Source: Aeromicrobium ginsengisoli (GTDB taxonomy: Bacteria; Actinomycetota; Actinomycetes; Propionibacteriales; Nocardioidaceae). From it: DNA of 64,000 bases. This document shows positions 9,135-18,102 of the stretch, in pieces (position 1 is the stretch's first letter; every line of letters begins with the position of its first letter). Under the pieces are notes generated by a model. It worked only from the letters and a program-made list of their open reading frames with translations, made no database searches and was not told where the DNA came from. The position numbers and the translations under genes are program-made. The stretch spans positions 62,001-126,000 of the forward strand of contig NZ_SDPQ02000003.1 of NCBI RefSeq assembly GCF_004134905.2. The letters run 5' to 3'.

Positions 9135-10034
9135 ATGAGGCACTCAACTCGCCGGCTGGTCGTCCTCGCTGCCGTGGCGATGCTGATGGCATCGTGCACG
9201 ACGAAGTCGGGATCCGACGACGATGGAGCCGCACTCCCGAGCCCCTCGCCTCGGGCGCTGACGTCGGTGAGCTCGTACGTGGCGCTCGGTGACTCGTTCG
9301 CGGCCGGTCCGGACATCGACCCCGTCTCGACGTCCTCGGGCGCCTGCCGGCGGTCGAACGACAACTGGCCGCACCTGGTCGCCGACGAGCTCAAGGCCAA
9401 GACCTTCGCGGACGTCACCTGCACCGGCGCGCCGACGAGCCACCTGACCGAGCCGTTCACACCGCGGGGGGGCACCTCGACCCGCGCGCAGCTCGACGCG
9501 ATCGACGAGCACACCCAGCTCATCACGGTCACGATGGGCGGCAACGACGCCGGCACGTTCCCGGGGATCCTCACGGTGTGCACCGACTTCTACAACGCGT
9601 CGGACGACGTGTGCTCGGGGTTCGTCAAGAGTCGCCTCCCGGGCATGCTCGACGAGGTGAAGGACAGCGTCGAGCGTGGCCTGACCGACATCCGGCGCAA
9701 GGCGCCCCGGGCCACGATCCTCATGGTGGGCTACCTGCGCGTCTCCCCAGACAAGGACGGGTGCGCCGAGCTCGGCACCACCGGCTCGCGGACCACGCTC
9801 GAGGCCCGCGCGGAGCAACGCCTCGACCAGACCCTCGCCTCAGCCGCCAAGGTCTCCGGCGTGGGCTACCTGTCCCTGCGCAAGGTCTCCAAGGGGCATG
9901 ACGTCTGCGCCGGCGACGAGGCCTGGATCAACGGGCTCAAGCCGGCCAAGGGCACCGGAGCGCCTCTGCACCCCAACGCCGACGGAATGCGGGGGGCGGC
10001 CGGCGCGATCGCCGAGCGCCTGAAGAACGGGTGA
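9135..10034 (+). CDS. SGNH/GDSL-hydrolase lipoprotein
   Basis: A secreted esterase or lipase of the SGNH fold, anchored as a lipoprotein. The signal peptide ends in the lipobox LMASC with Cys21. The nucleophile motif is ALGDSF with Ser54, the oxyanion motif is GGNDAG, and LHPNADGM supplies His279. Six cysteines after the lipobox fit the three-disulfide pattern of Streptomyces-type SGNH lipases. The natural ester (acylated glycan or lipid) is not known. Its place in the EPS locus suggests deacylation of an envelope polymer, as inference. It converges on the phosphatase gene. Confidence 0.88.
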   Translation: MRHSTRRLVVLAAVAMLMASCTTKSGSDDDGAALPSPSPRALTSVSSYVALGDSFAAGPDIDPVSTSSGACRRSNDNWPHLVADELKAKTFADVTCTGAPTSHLTEPFTPRGGTSTRAQLDAIDEHTQLITVTMGGNDAGTFPGILTVCTDFYNASDDVCSGFVKSRLPGMLDEVKDSVERGLTDIRRKAPRATILMVGYLRVSPDKDGCAELGTTGSRTTLEARAEQRLDQTLASAAKVSGVGYLSLRKVSKGHDVCAGDEAWINGLKPAKGTGAPLHPNADGMRGAAGAIAERLKNG

Positions 10035-10042
10035 CCTGAGGG

Positions 10043-10585
10043 TCAGCGCGCGCCGACGAGGGCGTTGAGCCGGTTGCTGATCGTGCGGACCGCGGTGTCG
10101 ATCTGGTCGGCGGTGTGCCGGTGCACCTCAGGACTGCGGCGATAGGGATCGCCGATGTCGATCGTCGACGGTGCCTTGCTGCGCTGTCGTGACGCATCGG
10201 CCACCAGGGCGCGCGGATCGTCGCCCTCGACGACCTCGCACAGCGCCGCGAACTCCAACAGCGTGAACGTACGCCGCAGGGCCGAAGGCGTGATCTCGAG
10301 CACCGCGGACCGGTGCGAGCGGGTCGCCGTGAGGATCAGGTCGGCGGAGTCGACGAGGTAGGTGTCGATCGCGTGTGACCGGAACCCGGTGTTGGAGAAG
10401 CCCAGCCGCATGAGCTCCATCGCCGCCATGCCGTCCATCGGCTGGCGTTCCCAGCCCTGGGTGCCGGCGCTCGCCACCTCGAACCGCTGGTCGTCCAGCT
10501 GCACGCGCAGCAGGGCCTCCATGATGGGCGAGCGGCAGATGTTGGCGGTGCAGACCGCGAGGATCGCGAAGCGCTGTGAGGACAT
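10043..10585 (-). CDS. Low-molecular-weight protein-tyrosine phosphatase
   Basis: Removes phosphate from tyrosines. The probable partner is the BY-kinase 1 kb away, giving a kinase/phosphatase pair controlling polysaccharide export. The 180 residues begin MSSQRF. The P-loop is C12-x5-R18-S (CTANICRS), with the common GN replaced by AN, and DIGDPYRRSPEV holds the general-acid Asp near residue 145. The frame is open upstream, but the ATG at 10585 overlaps the TGA of ygfZ (TGATG), so that is the start. It is about 20 residues longer than the usual 150-165 of the family. Confidence 0.9.
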   Translation of the reverse strand: MSSQRFAILAVCTANICRSPIMEALLRVQLDDQRFEVASAGTQGWERQPMDGMAAMELMRLGFSNTGFRSHAIDTYLVDSADLILTATRSHRSAVLEITPSALRRTFTLLEFAALCEVVEGDDPRALVADASRQRSKAPSTIDIGDPYRRSPEVHRHTADQIDTAVRTISNRLNALVGAR

Positions 10586-11517
10586 CAGCCGAGGACCGGA
10601 CGTACGTGGAGCCCGGCCTCCGGGTCCACGAGCACCTCTTGGTTGGCCGCGACTCCGTCCGCCAGCAGCGTCGCCGCAGGATCGACGTTGCGCTTGACGA
10701 CCGCGAGAGCGATCGGGCCCAGCTCGTGATGGCGAGCAGACGAACCGACGAATCCCACGCGCACGCCGTCCAGGGTGACGTCGGTCCCGTGTGCCGGCAG
10801 ATGGTCGACCGAGCCGTCGAGCAGGAGGCGTACGAGTCGGCGCGGGGGGCGGCCGAGGGTGTGCACCCGCGCCACGGTCTCCTGGCCCCGGTAGCAACCC
10901 TTGTCGAGGTGAACCGCGATGCCGAGCAGCCCGACCTCGTTGGGGATCGTCCGGTCGTCGGTATCCAGCCCGACGCGCACGAGGCCCGCCTCGATGCGCT
11001 CGGCCTCCCACGCCCACATCCCGACGGGGTCGCCGAGCTCGGCCGGCAGGGCCATGAGGGATGCCCGAGGGCGGATCTCCCAGCGCAGGCCGGGCCGGCC
11101 GATGACCGCCCACTCGTCGGTCGCGAGCGCGACCTCGACGCGAAGCATGAAGCGCATGCGGTCGAGGAACTCGACGAGCGCCGCACCTGCACCGGGCTCG
11201 GTGTGCGCCCAGAACGTCTCGCCGTCGTCGATGCCTGCGAACCCGTGCTCGATGCGGCCCTGCGGCGACAGCAGCAGGACCTCGGTCGGCACGCCGGGCG
11301 CCAGGTTCTCGAGGAACTGCGTCGTGAGCGAGTGCAACCAGGTCAGGCGGTCGGGTCCCGTGATCGTGACGACGTCCCGATGGGACAGGTCGACGAACGT
11401 GCCACCCTCGGCGAGCCGGCGCTGCTCGGCCGAGATGGCGCCGTAGTGGGCTGCGACGGCGTGGTCCGGCGCGTCGCCGCCCACGGCCCCCGGCAGGTCC
11501 AGCAGCGGGCTAGACAC
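10585..11517 (-). CDS. ygfZ: Folate-binding YgfZ/GcvT-like iron-sulfur protein maturation factor
   Basis: A tetrahydrofolate-binding protein that helps build or repair iron-sulfur enzymes. The 310 residues contain the family signature KGCYRGQE with the invariant cysteine at C208. The reading frame extends to 11931, but that extension is antisense to the next gene. The GTG at 11517 has GGGAGG about eight bases upstream and overlaps the stop of the nitrobindin-like gene by eight bases. The trio nitrobindin-like / ygfZ / phosphatase is tightly overlapped and so probably one operon. Confidence 0.9.
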   Translation of the reverse strand: MSSPLLDLPGAVGGDAPDHAVAAHYGAISAEQRRLAEGGTFVDLSHRDVVTITGPDRLTWLHSLTTQFLENLAPGVPTEVLLLSPQGRIEHGFAGIDDGETFWAHTEPGAGAALVEFLDRMRFMLRVEVALATDEWAVIGRPGLRWEIRPRASLMALPAELGDPVGMWAWEAERIEAGLVRVGLDTDDRTIPNEVGLLGIAVHLDKGCYRGQETVARVHTLGRPPRRLVRLLLDGSVDHLPAHGTDVTLDGVRVGFVGSSARHHELGPIALAVVKRNVDPAATLLADGVAANQEVLVDPEAGLHVRPVLG

Positions 11518-12004
11518 GGGCCAGCCTCCCCCACAGGTGCGACTGCATCTCCTGGCCCTCTGCGGCCATGTCGTAGGCGTACATGAGGTCGCCCTCGACG
11601 AGGCCGTACATGCGCTGGCCGGCGGTGTACTCCTTGGCCGACGACGTACGCGCGACGATGTCGGTCGCGAGGGTGACACGAGGCCCGTCGACCTTGCCGT
11701 ACCAGACCTCGGCATAGCCGGTGGGGTGCGCGAGGACGAGCTCCAGGTCGCCGTCGCCCACAGGCCGGAGGAATCCGGTCTCGAGGGCGCCCGGGCGTAC
11801 GCGCTCGCCCTTGTCGTCGGTGATCCAGGTGCGGCTGAAGTAGTGCAGGAACGGCCGGGTGTCGTGGGCGAAGACGACATCCTGCTCGAACGTGAACGGA
11901 TCGATCGTCGGATAGTCGCCGTGCCCGTCACCGTGCCAATTGCCCAGCAGCCACACGACCGGCATCAGGTCGGGGTGCAGGTCAGACGGGATCTCGAACG
12001 GCAT
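11510..12004 (-). CDS. Nitrobindin-like FABP-family heme-binding protein
   Basis: A 164-residue ten-stranded beta-barrel protein of the DUF1794/FABP family. The family hallmark Gly-x-Trp-x-Gly-x-Gly appears as [13 protein letters not shown] near residue 21. Nitrobindins bind ferric heme and isomerise peroxynitrite or bind NO. The C-terminal histidine in SHLWGRL (about residue 157) fits the proximal heme ligand of the family. It is the first gene of an overlapping trio with ygfZ and the phosphatase, and is divergent from dtd by 36 bases. Confidence 0.88.
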   Translation of the reverse strand: MPFEIPSDLHPDLMPVVWLLGNWHGDGHGDYPTIDPFTFEQDVVFAHDTRPFLHYFSRTWITDDKGERVRPGALETGFLRPVGDGDLELVLAHPTGYAEVWYGKVDGPRVTLATDIVARTSSAKEYTAGQRMYGLVEGDLMYAYDMAAEGQEMQSHLWGRLARV

Positions 12005-12040
12005 GATTCCAGTCTACGGGGGGCAGTTAGGGTGACCCGC

Positions 12041-12463
12041 ATGAGAGCGGTCGTGCAGAGGGTCACCGAGGCCAAGGTCGACGTGGCCGGCGAGACGGTC
12101 GGCGAGATCGGGACGGGCCTGGTCGTCCTGCTGGGCGTGACGCACGACGACACCACCGAGGCCGCCGATCGGCTCGCCGCCAAGATCTGGACCTTGCGCA
12201 TCCTGCGCGACGAGAAGTCCGCCGCGGACCTCGGCGCCGGCATCCTCGTCGTCAGCCAGTTCACGCTCTACGGCGATGCCCGCAAAGGTCGCCGGCCGAC
12301 CTGGACCGCCGCGGCACCGGGTCCCGTTGCCGAGCCGTTGTACGACCACTTCTGCGCCTCGCTGCGCGCGCTCGGAGCCACGGTCGCCGAAGGGGTGTTC
12401 GGCGCCGACATGGCGATCTCCCTCACGAACGACGGACCGACGACGCTGCTGCTCGAGGTCTGA
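12041..12463 (+). CDS. dtd: D-aminoacyl-tRNA deacylase
   Basis: Hydrolyses D-aminoacyl-tRNA (and mischarged Gly-tRNA-Ala) so that D-amino acids do not enter translation. The 140 residues start MRAVVQRV, the standard DTD N-terminus. The two active-site motifs are present: SQFTLYGD (SQxT) and NDGPTT (the Gly-cisPro motif). The frame is open upstream, but this start is set by family conservation. It is divergent from the nitrobindin-like gene and followed 70 bases later by the LCP gene. Confidence 0.94.
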   Translation: MRAVVQRVTEAKVDVAGETVGEIGTGLVVLLGVTHDDTTEAADRLAAKIWTLRILRDEKSAADLGAGILVVSQFTLYGDARKGRRPTWTAAAPGPVAEPLYDHFCASLRALGATVAEGVFGADMAISLTNDGPTTLLLEV

Positions 12464-12533
12464 GCCCCGGCACGAGTTGGCCGCCTTGGCGCAACCCGGC
12501 AGAATGGACGGGATTCCCTGAGGACGGAGCACG

Positions 12534-13655
12534 ATGGCAGGCAGGTTCAGCAGCTACCGCGACGCCGGCAAGCGGCGTGCGGACGCTGACAAGTTCCGCC
12601 GGCGCCACCGCAAGACCTTTCTCGCCCTCGTGACCCTCGGTGTCGTCGTCAGCCTCGGTGTCGGCATCACCGGCGCGTACGCCTACATGCTCAACAAGCA
12701 GCTCGGCAACGTCGACAAGGTCAAGGTCGACGACAAGCTCAAGGACGAGGAGCGCCCGGATCCCGACAAGGGCAATGCGCTCAACATCTTGTTGCTGGGC
12801 TCCGACAAGGGCAAGAAGATCCCCGGCGAGTCCGAGAACACGTCACTGTCCGAGGACGCCAAGGCCGAGAAGTGGCCCGTCGGCAAGTACCGCAGCGACA
12901 CGTTGATGATCGTCCACATCACGGCCAACCGGAAGTACGCGTTCCTCGCCTCGATCCCCCGCGACACGTTCACGACGATCTACGACGCCGAGGGCAATGC
13001 GCACGGGCAGCAGAAGATCAACGCCGCGTTCTCCGAGTACGGCCCCGTCGGCGCGGTGTCGACCGTCGAGCACCTGACCAACCTGCGCATGAAGCACGTC
13101 GCGATCATCGACTGGGAGGGCTTCAAGGACCTCTCGACGGCTGTCGGCGGAGTCCCGGTCCACATCCCCGACGACACCTACGACGAGATGCAGCACGTGC
13201 AGTGGAAGGCCGGCGACTACAACCTCAAGGGCAAGAAGGCCCTCCAGTACGTTCGCCAGCGCCACGGTCTGCTGCGGGGCGACTTCGACCGCATCGCCCG
13301 TCAGCAGAACTTCCTGCGCGCCCTCATGGGCAAGATCCTCAGCAAGGGCGTCACCCGCAACCCGGTCAAGCTCATCAACACCGTCAAGGCCCTGACCAAG
13401 AACCTCACGGTCGATGCCGAGTGGTCGGGCAGCGACATGCGCGGCCTCGCCCTCTCGTTGCGCGGCATGCACACCAAGGACGTCTACTTCCTGTCCGCCC
13501 CTGTCGCCGGCACCGAGACGATCCCGGTCTACGGCAGCATCGTGCGGCTCAACGAGGCCAAGTCCGACGAGCTGTTCACCGCATTCCGCAAGGACAACCT
13601 GCGGGCCTACCTCAAGAAGTACCCCGACGACGTGCTCAAGAAGGACGTCGACTGA
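12534..13655 (+). CDS. LytR-CpsA-Psr (LCP) family glycopolymer ligase
   Basis: Attaches lipid-linked glycopolymers to peptidoglycan outside the cell membrane. The 373 residues have a basic cytoplasmic N-terminus, one helix at about 28-51 and then an extracellular LCP domain. Its motifs are ILLLGSD, RSDTLMI, SIPRDTF, KINAAF and DFDRIARQQNFL, and the two arginine motifs bind the pyrophosphate lipid. It is the natural last step for the polysaccharide whose first enzymes lie 5 kb to the left. It converges on the DUF4012 gene, with 9 bases between them. Confidence 0.92.
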   Translation: MAGRFSSYRDAGKRRADADKFRRRHRKTFLALVTLGVVVSLGVGITGAYAYMLNKQLGNVDKVKVDDKLKDEERPDPDKGNALNILLLGSDKGKKIPGESENTSLSEDAKAEKWPVGKYRSDTLMIVHITANRKYAFLASIPRDTFTTIYDAEGNAHGQQKINAAFSEYGPVGAVSTVEHLTNLRMKHVAIIDWEGFKDLSTAVGGVPVHIPDDTYDEMQHVQWKAGDYNLKGKKALQYVRQRHGLLRGDFDRIARQQNFLRALMGKILSKGVTRNPVKLINTVKALTKNLTVDAEWSGSDMRGLALSLRGMHTKDVYFLSAPVAGTETIPVYGSIVRLNEAKSDELFTAFRKDNLRAYLKKYPDDVLKKDVD

Positions 13656-13664
13656 CCTGACGGG

Positions 13665-15482
13665 TCAGGAACAGGCGGACTTGACGACGACGTCGTTGGG
13701 AGTCCGCTGCACGCCGGGCGTGGTCGAGAACACCGGGTCGTTCGGCTCGTTGCGACCCGAGATCATCGACGTCGTGATCGTGTAGGTGCGGCCCGGCTTG
13801 AGGGTCAGCAGCACCTTCGTGACATTGCGGCCGCGATGCGAGTCCGCGTAGACGGTCTGTGGCTTGCCGTCCAGCCGTACGTCGGTGAAGCCACCGGCGT
13901 ACGGGGAGTAGAAGCGGATGATGAGGCGCATCGTGCCGCGCGGCGTGTAGGCCCCGTCGCCAGTCACGGCGACCGGCAGCGACGCCGCCTTCAGCGGTGC
14001 GGTCGAGGTCAGCTCGGTCGACGTGCTGAGCTGCTGGACACCGCCCTGGAGGCAGCGGTCGGACCGCAAGGTCGTCGAGTACTCGAGGTAGTACTCCATC
14101 TTGGTCGACGCCGCGTCACCGATGTACATCCCGACGTGCGGCGTCTTGCCGCCGTTGCCGCTGAGCTCCCCCGACAGCGGGGAGTCGAGCAGCCGGCGCT
14201 GCTCGTCCTTGTGCGACGACCACACCATGAGCCGGTTCTCCGACGCCGCCTGGACCAGGCCGTCGATGACCAGTCGTGGCTCACCGCGGCCGGACTTCAT
14301 GACGTCGAAGATCGCCCTCGCGGAGACCTTGAAGATGTCGTCCTGCTTGTCGCGGTCCGGCTGCAGCGCGTACGTCTGGTTGAGCAGCAGCGGCACCGCG
14401 TTGTACTGGTTGAGCGTGCCGTTGGCGACCGGCACGGGACCCGTCCCGGCCAGCACATAGCTCAAGGCCACGGGATCGACCGAGATCACACCGTCGACAT
14501 TGAGGTCGAGCCCCTTCTCGACCATGGCCCGCACGATCTCGCCGGTGCGGGGGAAGTCGGGGGTCACGGTGGTGTCCAGCAGGTTGGTGACCAGCGTCGG
14601 CGTGAAGACCGTGGACTCGTTCTTGGTCATCTTCAGGACCGGCTCGTCGAACGGCGGGAGGTCCTTGAGCGCGCCCTGCTCGCCCATCGAGAGCTTGCCG
14701 TTCTTGGCCTTCAGGATCGCGAACGACCCGGGGATGCCGCCCGTCGAGCGGATCTCGGCGTTGTTCTGGATCAGCAGCATGTAGCGCCGGGTGCCCTTGC
14801 CGCCGAGCATCGTCGGGAGCAGCTCCGCAGCCAGGTTGCTCGACTTGGCGGCGGACTGCGCGTTGTCGACCTTGTCCTGGATCGTCTCGACGGGGCCCCG
14901 CAACGGTGCCAGCAGAGAGGTGGCGTCGATGCCGGACAGATCCTTCTGCGCCGCGGTGAGCGCGGCCGTGGCGGTCTTGACCGACGGTGCGATCTTGCGG
15001 ATCTCCGCGATGTTGATCTTGCCGTTCTTGGGACTGAACGTGTTGAGGTTGATCTGGTTGGACAACGCGACGACGGGCGGCAGGGCGTCGGTGGCGATGT
15101 CGTGGGTCACCTGCGACACGGTCTGCACAGCATCGATGTTCTTGCCGATGAAGGGGAGCTTGGAGCCGACCTTCCACATCGGCCCGTCGGTCGTGTCAGC
15201 CGCTCGGGCCGTCGACTGCTGGAGCTGTCGCAGCGTGATCCTGGCGGAGGCGTCGTCGCCGGCCACGATCTGGCTCTGAAGCACCTCGGCCTGGTTGGCC
15301 GCCAGTCGCAGCGAGGAGTTGGCCCGAGAGGCCTGGATCACGAAGAACAGGAGCAGGAACAGCAGGACGACGACTGCTGCAAGGCCCACATGGCCGCGAG
15401 TGATCCTGCGGTACCACGGGACGTGCCGACGACCCCAGGTGCGCCCGGAGCTCATGACGCGGCCACAGACGGCACTATGCAC
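13665..15482 (-). CDS. DUF4012 single-pass membrane protein
   Basis: A 605-residue protein with a short basic N-terminus, one transmembrane helix at about 32-54 and a long extracellular part matching the DUF4012 family (block NNAEIRSTGGIPGSF near 240). The function is unknown. In Actinobacteria such proteins commonly sit in glycan loci near LCP enzymes, as here. The GTG at 15482 has GAAGGG six bases upstream. An ATG nine codons in has no ribosome site. It follows the LPXTG gene on the same strand by 42 bases, so the two may share a transcript. Confidence 0.85.
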   Translation of the reverse strand: MHSAVCGRVMSSGRTWGRRHVPWYRRITRGHVGLAAVVVLLFLLLFFVIQASRANSSLRLAANQAEVLQSQIVAGDDASARITLRQLQQSTARAADTTDGPMWKVGSKLPFIGKNIDAVQTVSQVTHDIATDALPPVVALSNQINLNTFSPKNGKINIAEIRKIAPSVKTATAALTAAQKDLSGIDATSLLAPLRGPVETIQDKVDNAQSAAKSSNLAAELLPTMLGGKGTRRYMLLIQNNAEIRSTGGIPGSFAILKAKNGKLSMGEQGALKDLPPFDEPVLKMTKNESTVFTPTLVTNLLDTTVTPDFPRTGEIVRAMVEKGLDLNVDGVISVDPVALSYVLAGTGPVPVANGTLNQYNAVPLLLNQTYALQPDRDKQDDIFKVSARAIFDVMKSGRGEPRLVIDGLVQAASENRLMVWSSHKDEQRRLLDSPLSGELSGNGGKTPHVGMYIGDAASTKMEYYLEYSTTLRSDRCLQGGVQQLSTSTELTSTAPLKAASLPVAVTGDGAYTPRGTMRLIIRFYSPYAGGFTDVRLDGKPQTVYADSHRGRNVTKVLLTLKPGRTYTITTSMISGRNEPNDPVFSTTPGVQRTPNDVVVKSACS

Positions 15483-15524
15483 GTCCCTTCAGAGGAACGT
15501 GCACAGTGCTGATCGCCGAGGACT

Positions 15525-16124
15525 TCAGTGCGTGTGGCGGCGACGTGCGGCATACGTGACGCCACCACCAGCCACGACCAGCGCGCCACCGAGGACGAGG
15601 ATCCAGAGGTTGGAGCCGCCGGTGTCGGGCAGGTCCGAACCGCTGTTGTTGTCATCGACGCCCTTCTTGGGCAGCAGCGTGATGGTGGCGGAGGCGTCGG
15701 CGGTCTGGATCGCGGCGGGCAGCACCTTGGCTGCGTCGCTCGTGGAGAAGAACGCCGGGCTGACCTCGTTGGAGGTCTGGATCTTGGCGCTGACGGCCGG
15801 CACGTTGTCGTCGTACTTGCAGGTCGCCTTGATGGGCGACTTGAACGTGCTCTCGACGACCTTGGTGTCGTAGGAGCCGGAGAGCGACTTGCCGTTGCCG
15901 GTCTGCGTGGCGCTGCCGTTGACGGCTTCGGAGTAGGTGACGGTCCACTCGCACTCGACGTCGGCGCTGGCCTTGTAGTTGAAGGTGTTGCCGCCGACGA
16001 TCGTCGCATCAGAGATGGTCAGCGTCACGTTGGGGATGTCAGGGTATGCCTGAGCAGCTCCCGAGGACAGCAGGGTCGCTGCCGCCGCTATGGCTGCCGC
16101 GGCTACAAGCCGAAGTTTGATCAT
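15525..16124 (-). CDS. LPXTG-anchored surface protein
   Basis: A 199-residue exported protein with a signal peptide (about 1-28, ending AAQA), an extracellular beta-rich region with two cysteines and a sorting signal. That signal is LPDTG at 165-169, a hydrophobic helix, then RRRHTH. A class-A/E-type sortase would attach it to peptidoglycan; none is visible in the window. The start MIKLRL at 16124 has GGGAGTG upstream, and a longer frame to 16208 is not supported. The ectodomain family is not recognised. It may be co-transcribed with the DUF4012 gene. Confidence 0.85.
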   Translation of the reverse strand: MIKLRLVAAAAIAAAATLLSSGAAQAYPDIPNVTLTISDATIVGGNTFNYKASADVECEWTVTYSEAVNGSATQTGNGKSLSGSYDTKVVESTFKSPIKATCKYDDNVPAVSAKIQTSNEVSPAFFSTSDAAKVLPAAIQTADASATITLLPKKGVDDNNSGSDLPDTGGSNLWILVLGGALVVAGGGVTYAARRRHTH

Positions 16125-16283
16125 GACGCACTCCCAGTGGGCTCCGAGTCTCAATGGTGCAGTACTGCTGTGTTGCTGATGGTACGGGGTTTTTCGACGA
16201 CGTGTCACGTAACGAGTGTCGATGACAGACCGTTACGGTCCCAGCGTAGCGTAGCCACTGGTCATTTGTGACCACTTCTCCAC

Positions 16284-16310
16284 CACGTGATACGCGCAAC
16301 ACGTCACGTG
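16284..16310. repeat. Inverted repeat CACGTGA / TCACGTG, possible operator
   Basis: Arms at 16284-16290 and 16304-16310 are perfectly complementary with a 13-base spacer. They lie in the 250-base gap between the LPXTG gene start and the end of the DUF1416 gene. A related half (GTCACGT) occurs at about 16204-16210. They could bind a dimeric regulator of the LPXTG gene, but no regulator is evident. Confidence 0.35.
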
Positions 16311-16320
16311 CGCCCGCCGC

Positions 16321-16363
16321 CTGACGACGGGGTGCACCCGGCGAGCCGGATGCACCCCGTCAG
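16321..16363 (-). terminator. Hairpin terminator of the sulfur operon
   Basis: A long interrupted stem (CTGAC...GGGGTGCA pairing with TGCACCCCGTCAG) lies 15 bases beyond the DUF1416 stop on the minus strand. It has no U-run, which is usual for high-GC actinobacterial terminators. Confidence 0.6.
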
Positions 16364-16377
16364 GAGGCAGGTTGCGG

Positions 16378-16674
16378 TCAGACCGCGACGGCGACCTCGG
16401 CCACGACGCCCTTGGCGGCGGTCACGGCGTTGTCGACCGAGATCGACTTCGGTGCGAGGGTGCGCAGCGTCCACTCGCCGGGACCGGCGAAGAACCGGAA
16501 CTGCCCGGTCGCCGAGGTGGGCACCTCAGCGGTGAACTCGCCCGTGCGGTCGAGCAGGCGGACGTACGCGTTGCCGACCGGCTGGCCGTCTCGCGTGACG
16601 ATGCCCTGGATCACGGCTTCATTGGCGACGTCGACGCCGTCGAGGCTCGGGCCGCCCTTGATCGCGCCGCACAT
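16378..16674 (-). CDS. DUF1416 (SseC-like) protein
   Basis: A 98-residue protein starting MCGAIKGGPS, the standard DUF1416 N-terminus with its conserved cysteine. A transthyretin/CNA-B-like beta fold follows (PVGNAYVRLLD, PGEWTLRTL). The role is unknown, but the family is almost always paired with a thiosulfate sulfurtransferase (sseC next to cysA in mycobacteria). Its ATG overlaps the TGA of sseA (TGATG), so the two are coupled. Confidence 0.92.
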   Translation of the reverse strand: MCGAIKGGPSLDGVDVANEAVIQGIVTRDGQPVGNAYVRLLDRTGEFTAEVPTSATGQFRFFAGPGEWTLRTLAPKSISVDNAVTAAKGVVAEVAVAV

Positions 16675-17522
16675 CAGGCGACACCCGGCTCGTCGCCGAG
16701 GGCGACCGGCACGGCGCGCAGAGCGCCGTACTCGGTCCACGAACCGTCATAGTTCTTGACGTTCTCGTGGCCCAGGATCTCCTTGAGCACGAACCACGTG
16801 TGCGAGCTGCGCTCACCGATGCGGCAGTACGCAATCGTGTCCTTGGCGTCGTCGAGACCGGCTTCGGCGTAGAGGGCCTTCAGCTCCTCGTCGCTGCGGA
16901 ACGTGCCGTCGTCGTTGGCGGCCTTGCTCCACGGCACGTTGCCGGCGGTCGGGATGTGACCGCCGATCTGGGCCTGCTCCTGCGGCAGGTGCGCCGGAGC
17001 GAGGAGGCGCCCGGCGTACTCGTCGGGGCTGCGCACGTCGATGAAGTTCTTCGTGCCGATGGCACCGATGACCTCGTCGCGGAACGCGCGGATCGACTCG
17101 TCAGCGTCCTTGGCGACGTAGGTTGTCGCGGGACGCTCGACGACCTCGGTCGTCAGCTCGCGCGAGTCGAGCTCCCACTTCTTGCGGCCACCGTCGAGGA
17201 GGCGCAGGTTGTCGTGGCCGTAGTACTTGAGGTACCAGTAGGCGTACGCGGCGAACCAGTTGTTGTTGCCGCCGTAGAACACGACGGTGTCGTCGTTGCC
17301 GATGCCCTTGGCCGAAAGCAGCGCCTCGAGCTTCTCCTTGGTGACGAAGTCGTGGCGGACGCCGTCCTGGAGATCCTTCTTCCAGTCGAGCTTGACGGCG
17401 CCGGGGATGTGCCCCTTGTCGTAGGCCTCGGCGTCCTCGTCGACCTCGACGAGAACGATCGACGAGTCGTTGAGGTGTTCCTCGACCCAGTCTGCGGTGA
17501 CGAGCGCGGATTCGCGGCTCAT
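16674..17522 (-). CDS. sseA: Thiosulfate sulfurtransferase (two-domain rhodanese)
   Basis: Moves a sulfane sulfur from thiosulfate (or mercaptopyruvate) to a thiol acceptor. The 282 residues form two rhodanese domains. The N-terminal one is inactive and the C-terminal one carries the active loop CRIGERS with catalytic C233. The sequence is closest in my memory to mycobacterial CysA2/CysA3. It is followed by DUF1416 (overlapping) and preceded by DUF4395, a thioredoxin gene and a cysteine-rich leader peptide. This set suggests sulfur transfer controlled by cysteine supply. Confidence 0.94.
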   Translation of the reverse strand: MSRESALVTADWVEEHLNDSSIVLVEVDEDAEAYDKGHIPGAVKLDWKKDLQDGVRHDFVTKEKLEALLSAKGIGNDDTVVFYGGNNNWFAAYAYWYLKYYGHDNLRLLDGGRKKWELDSRELTTEVVERPATTYVAKDADESIRAFRDEVIGAIGTKNFIDVRSPDEYAGRLLAPAHLPQEQAQIGGHIPTAGNVPWSKAANDDGTFRSDEELKALYAEAGLDDAKDTIAYCRIGERSSHTWFVLKEILGHENVKNYDGSWTEYGALRAVPVALGDEPGVA

Positions 17523-17598
17523 GCTGTACCTCCGTTGTGTGCCCGGGATGGGCGTTGGTTGATGAGACAGTGCGTGTTCGGTGCGGCGGATGAAGTTG

Positions 17599-18036
17599 TC
17601 AGGCGCGAGCCGGCGTGAACCGGCGCAGCACCAGGTAGAGCTCGCATCCGAGGCACAGGCCGACGGAAGCGTTGAGCAGGGCGGCCACGAGTGCGAACAC
17701 CGTGGCGACGTAGCCGACCGTCGTCGCTCCCGCGAGGAAGGCGATCAGGGCGGCAGCGGTGAAGCCAAGTCCGACGAGCTGTGCGAACCGTGGCGGGCGG
17801 GCGTCCTCCAGCTCGGCCGGACGTCCGATGCGCGGACGTACGACCTTGGCGAAGAAGACGGCATAGGGAGAGGCCTGCAGGTTGACCAGGGCCGAGACCG
17901 CGAAGACCGCGACCTGAACCGCCAGCAGGACGACGTTGAGGGGCTCCGGCGTGATCAGCACGAGGGCCAGCACGACGGCGGTGATGCCGGCGTTGACTCG
18001 CAGACCTCGCGGGTCGACCTGTGCGGGTTGGGACAT
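17599..18036 (-). CDS. DUF4395 membrane protein
   Basis: A 145-residue protein with four hydrophobic helices and the family blocks QASPYAVFFAKVVRP, RFAQLVG and LGCELY. The start MSQPAQVDP has AGGAG at the right spacing. DUF4395 proteins are regular neighbours of thioredoxin and sulfurtransferase genes in Actinobacteria, which suggests a membrane role in thiol/sulfur exchange (inference). The CxGCE-like cysteine near the C-terminus (GLCLGCEL) may be redox-active. Confidence 0.88.
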   Translation of the reverse strand: MSQPAQVDPRGLRVNAGITAVVLALVLITPEPLNVVLLAVQVAVFAVSALVNLQASPYAVFFAKVVRPRIGRPAELEDARPPRFAQLVGLGFTAAALIAFLAGATTVGYVATVFALVAALLNASVGLCLGCELYLVLRRFTPARA

Positions 18037-18102
18037 GGTGCTCCTGCGCTGGGGCACGACCCGGCGTGGCCTGGGCGTGCGGGAACTGACGGACGAAAGG
18101 TG

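Noticed and set aside
10021-10065. Terminator between the SGNH gene and the phosphatase
   Set aside because: Only a five-base stem (TGACC/GGTCA) is visible, too weak to call.
10043-11113. 356-codon version of the tyrosine phosphatase
   Set aside because: The first half is antisense-like, out-of-frame sequence of ygfZ; the phosphatase begins at 10585 with a TGATG overlap.
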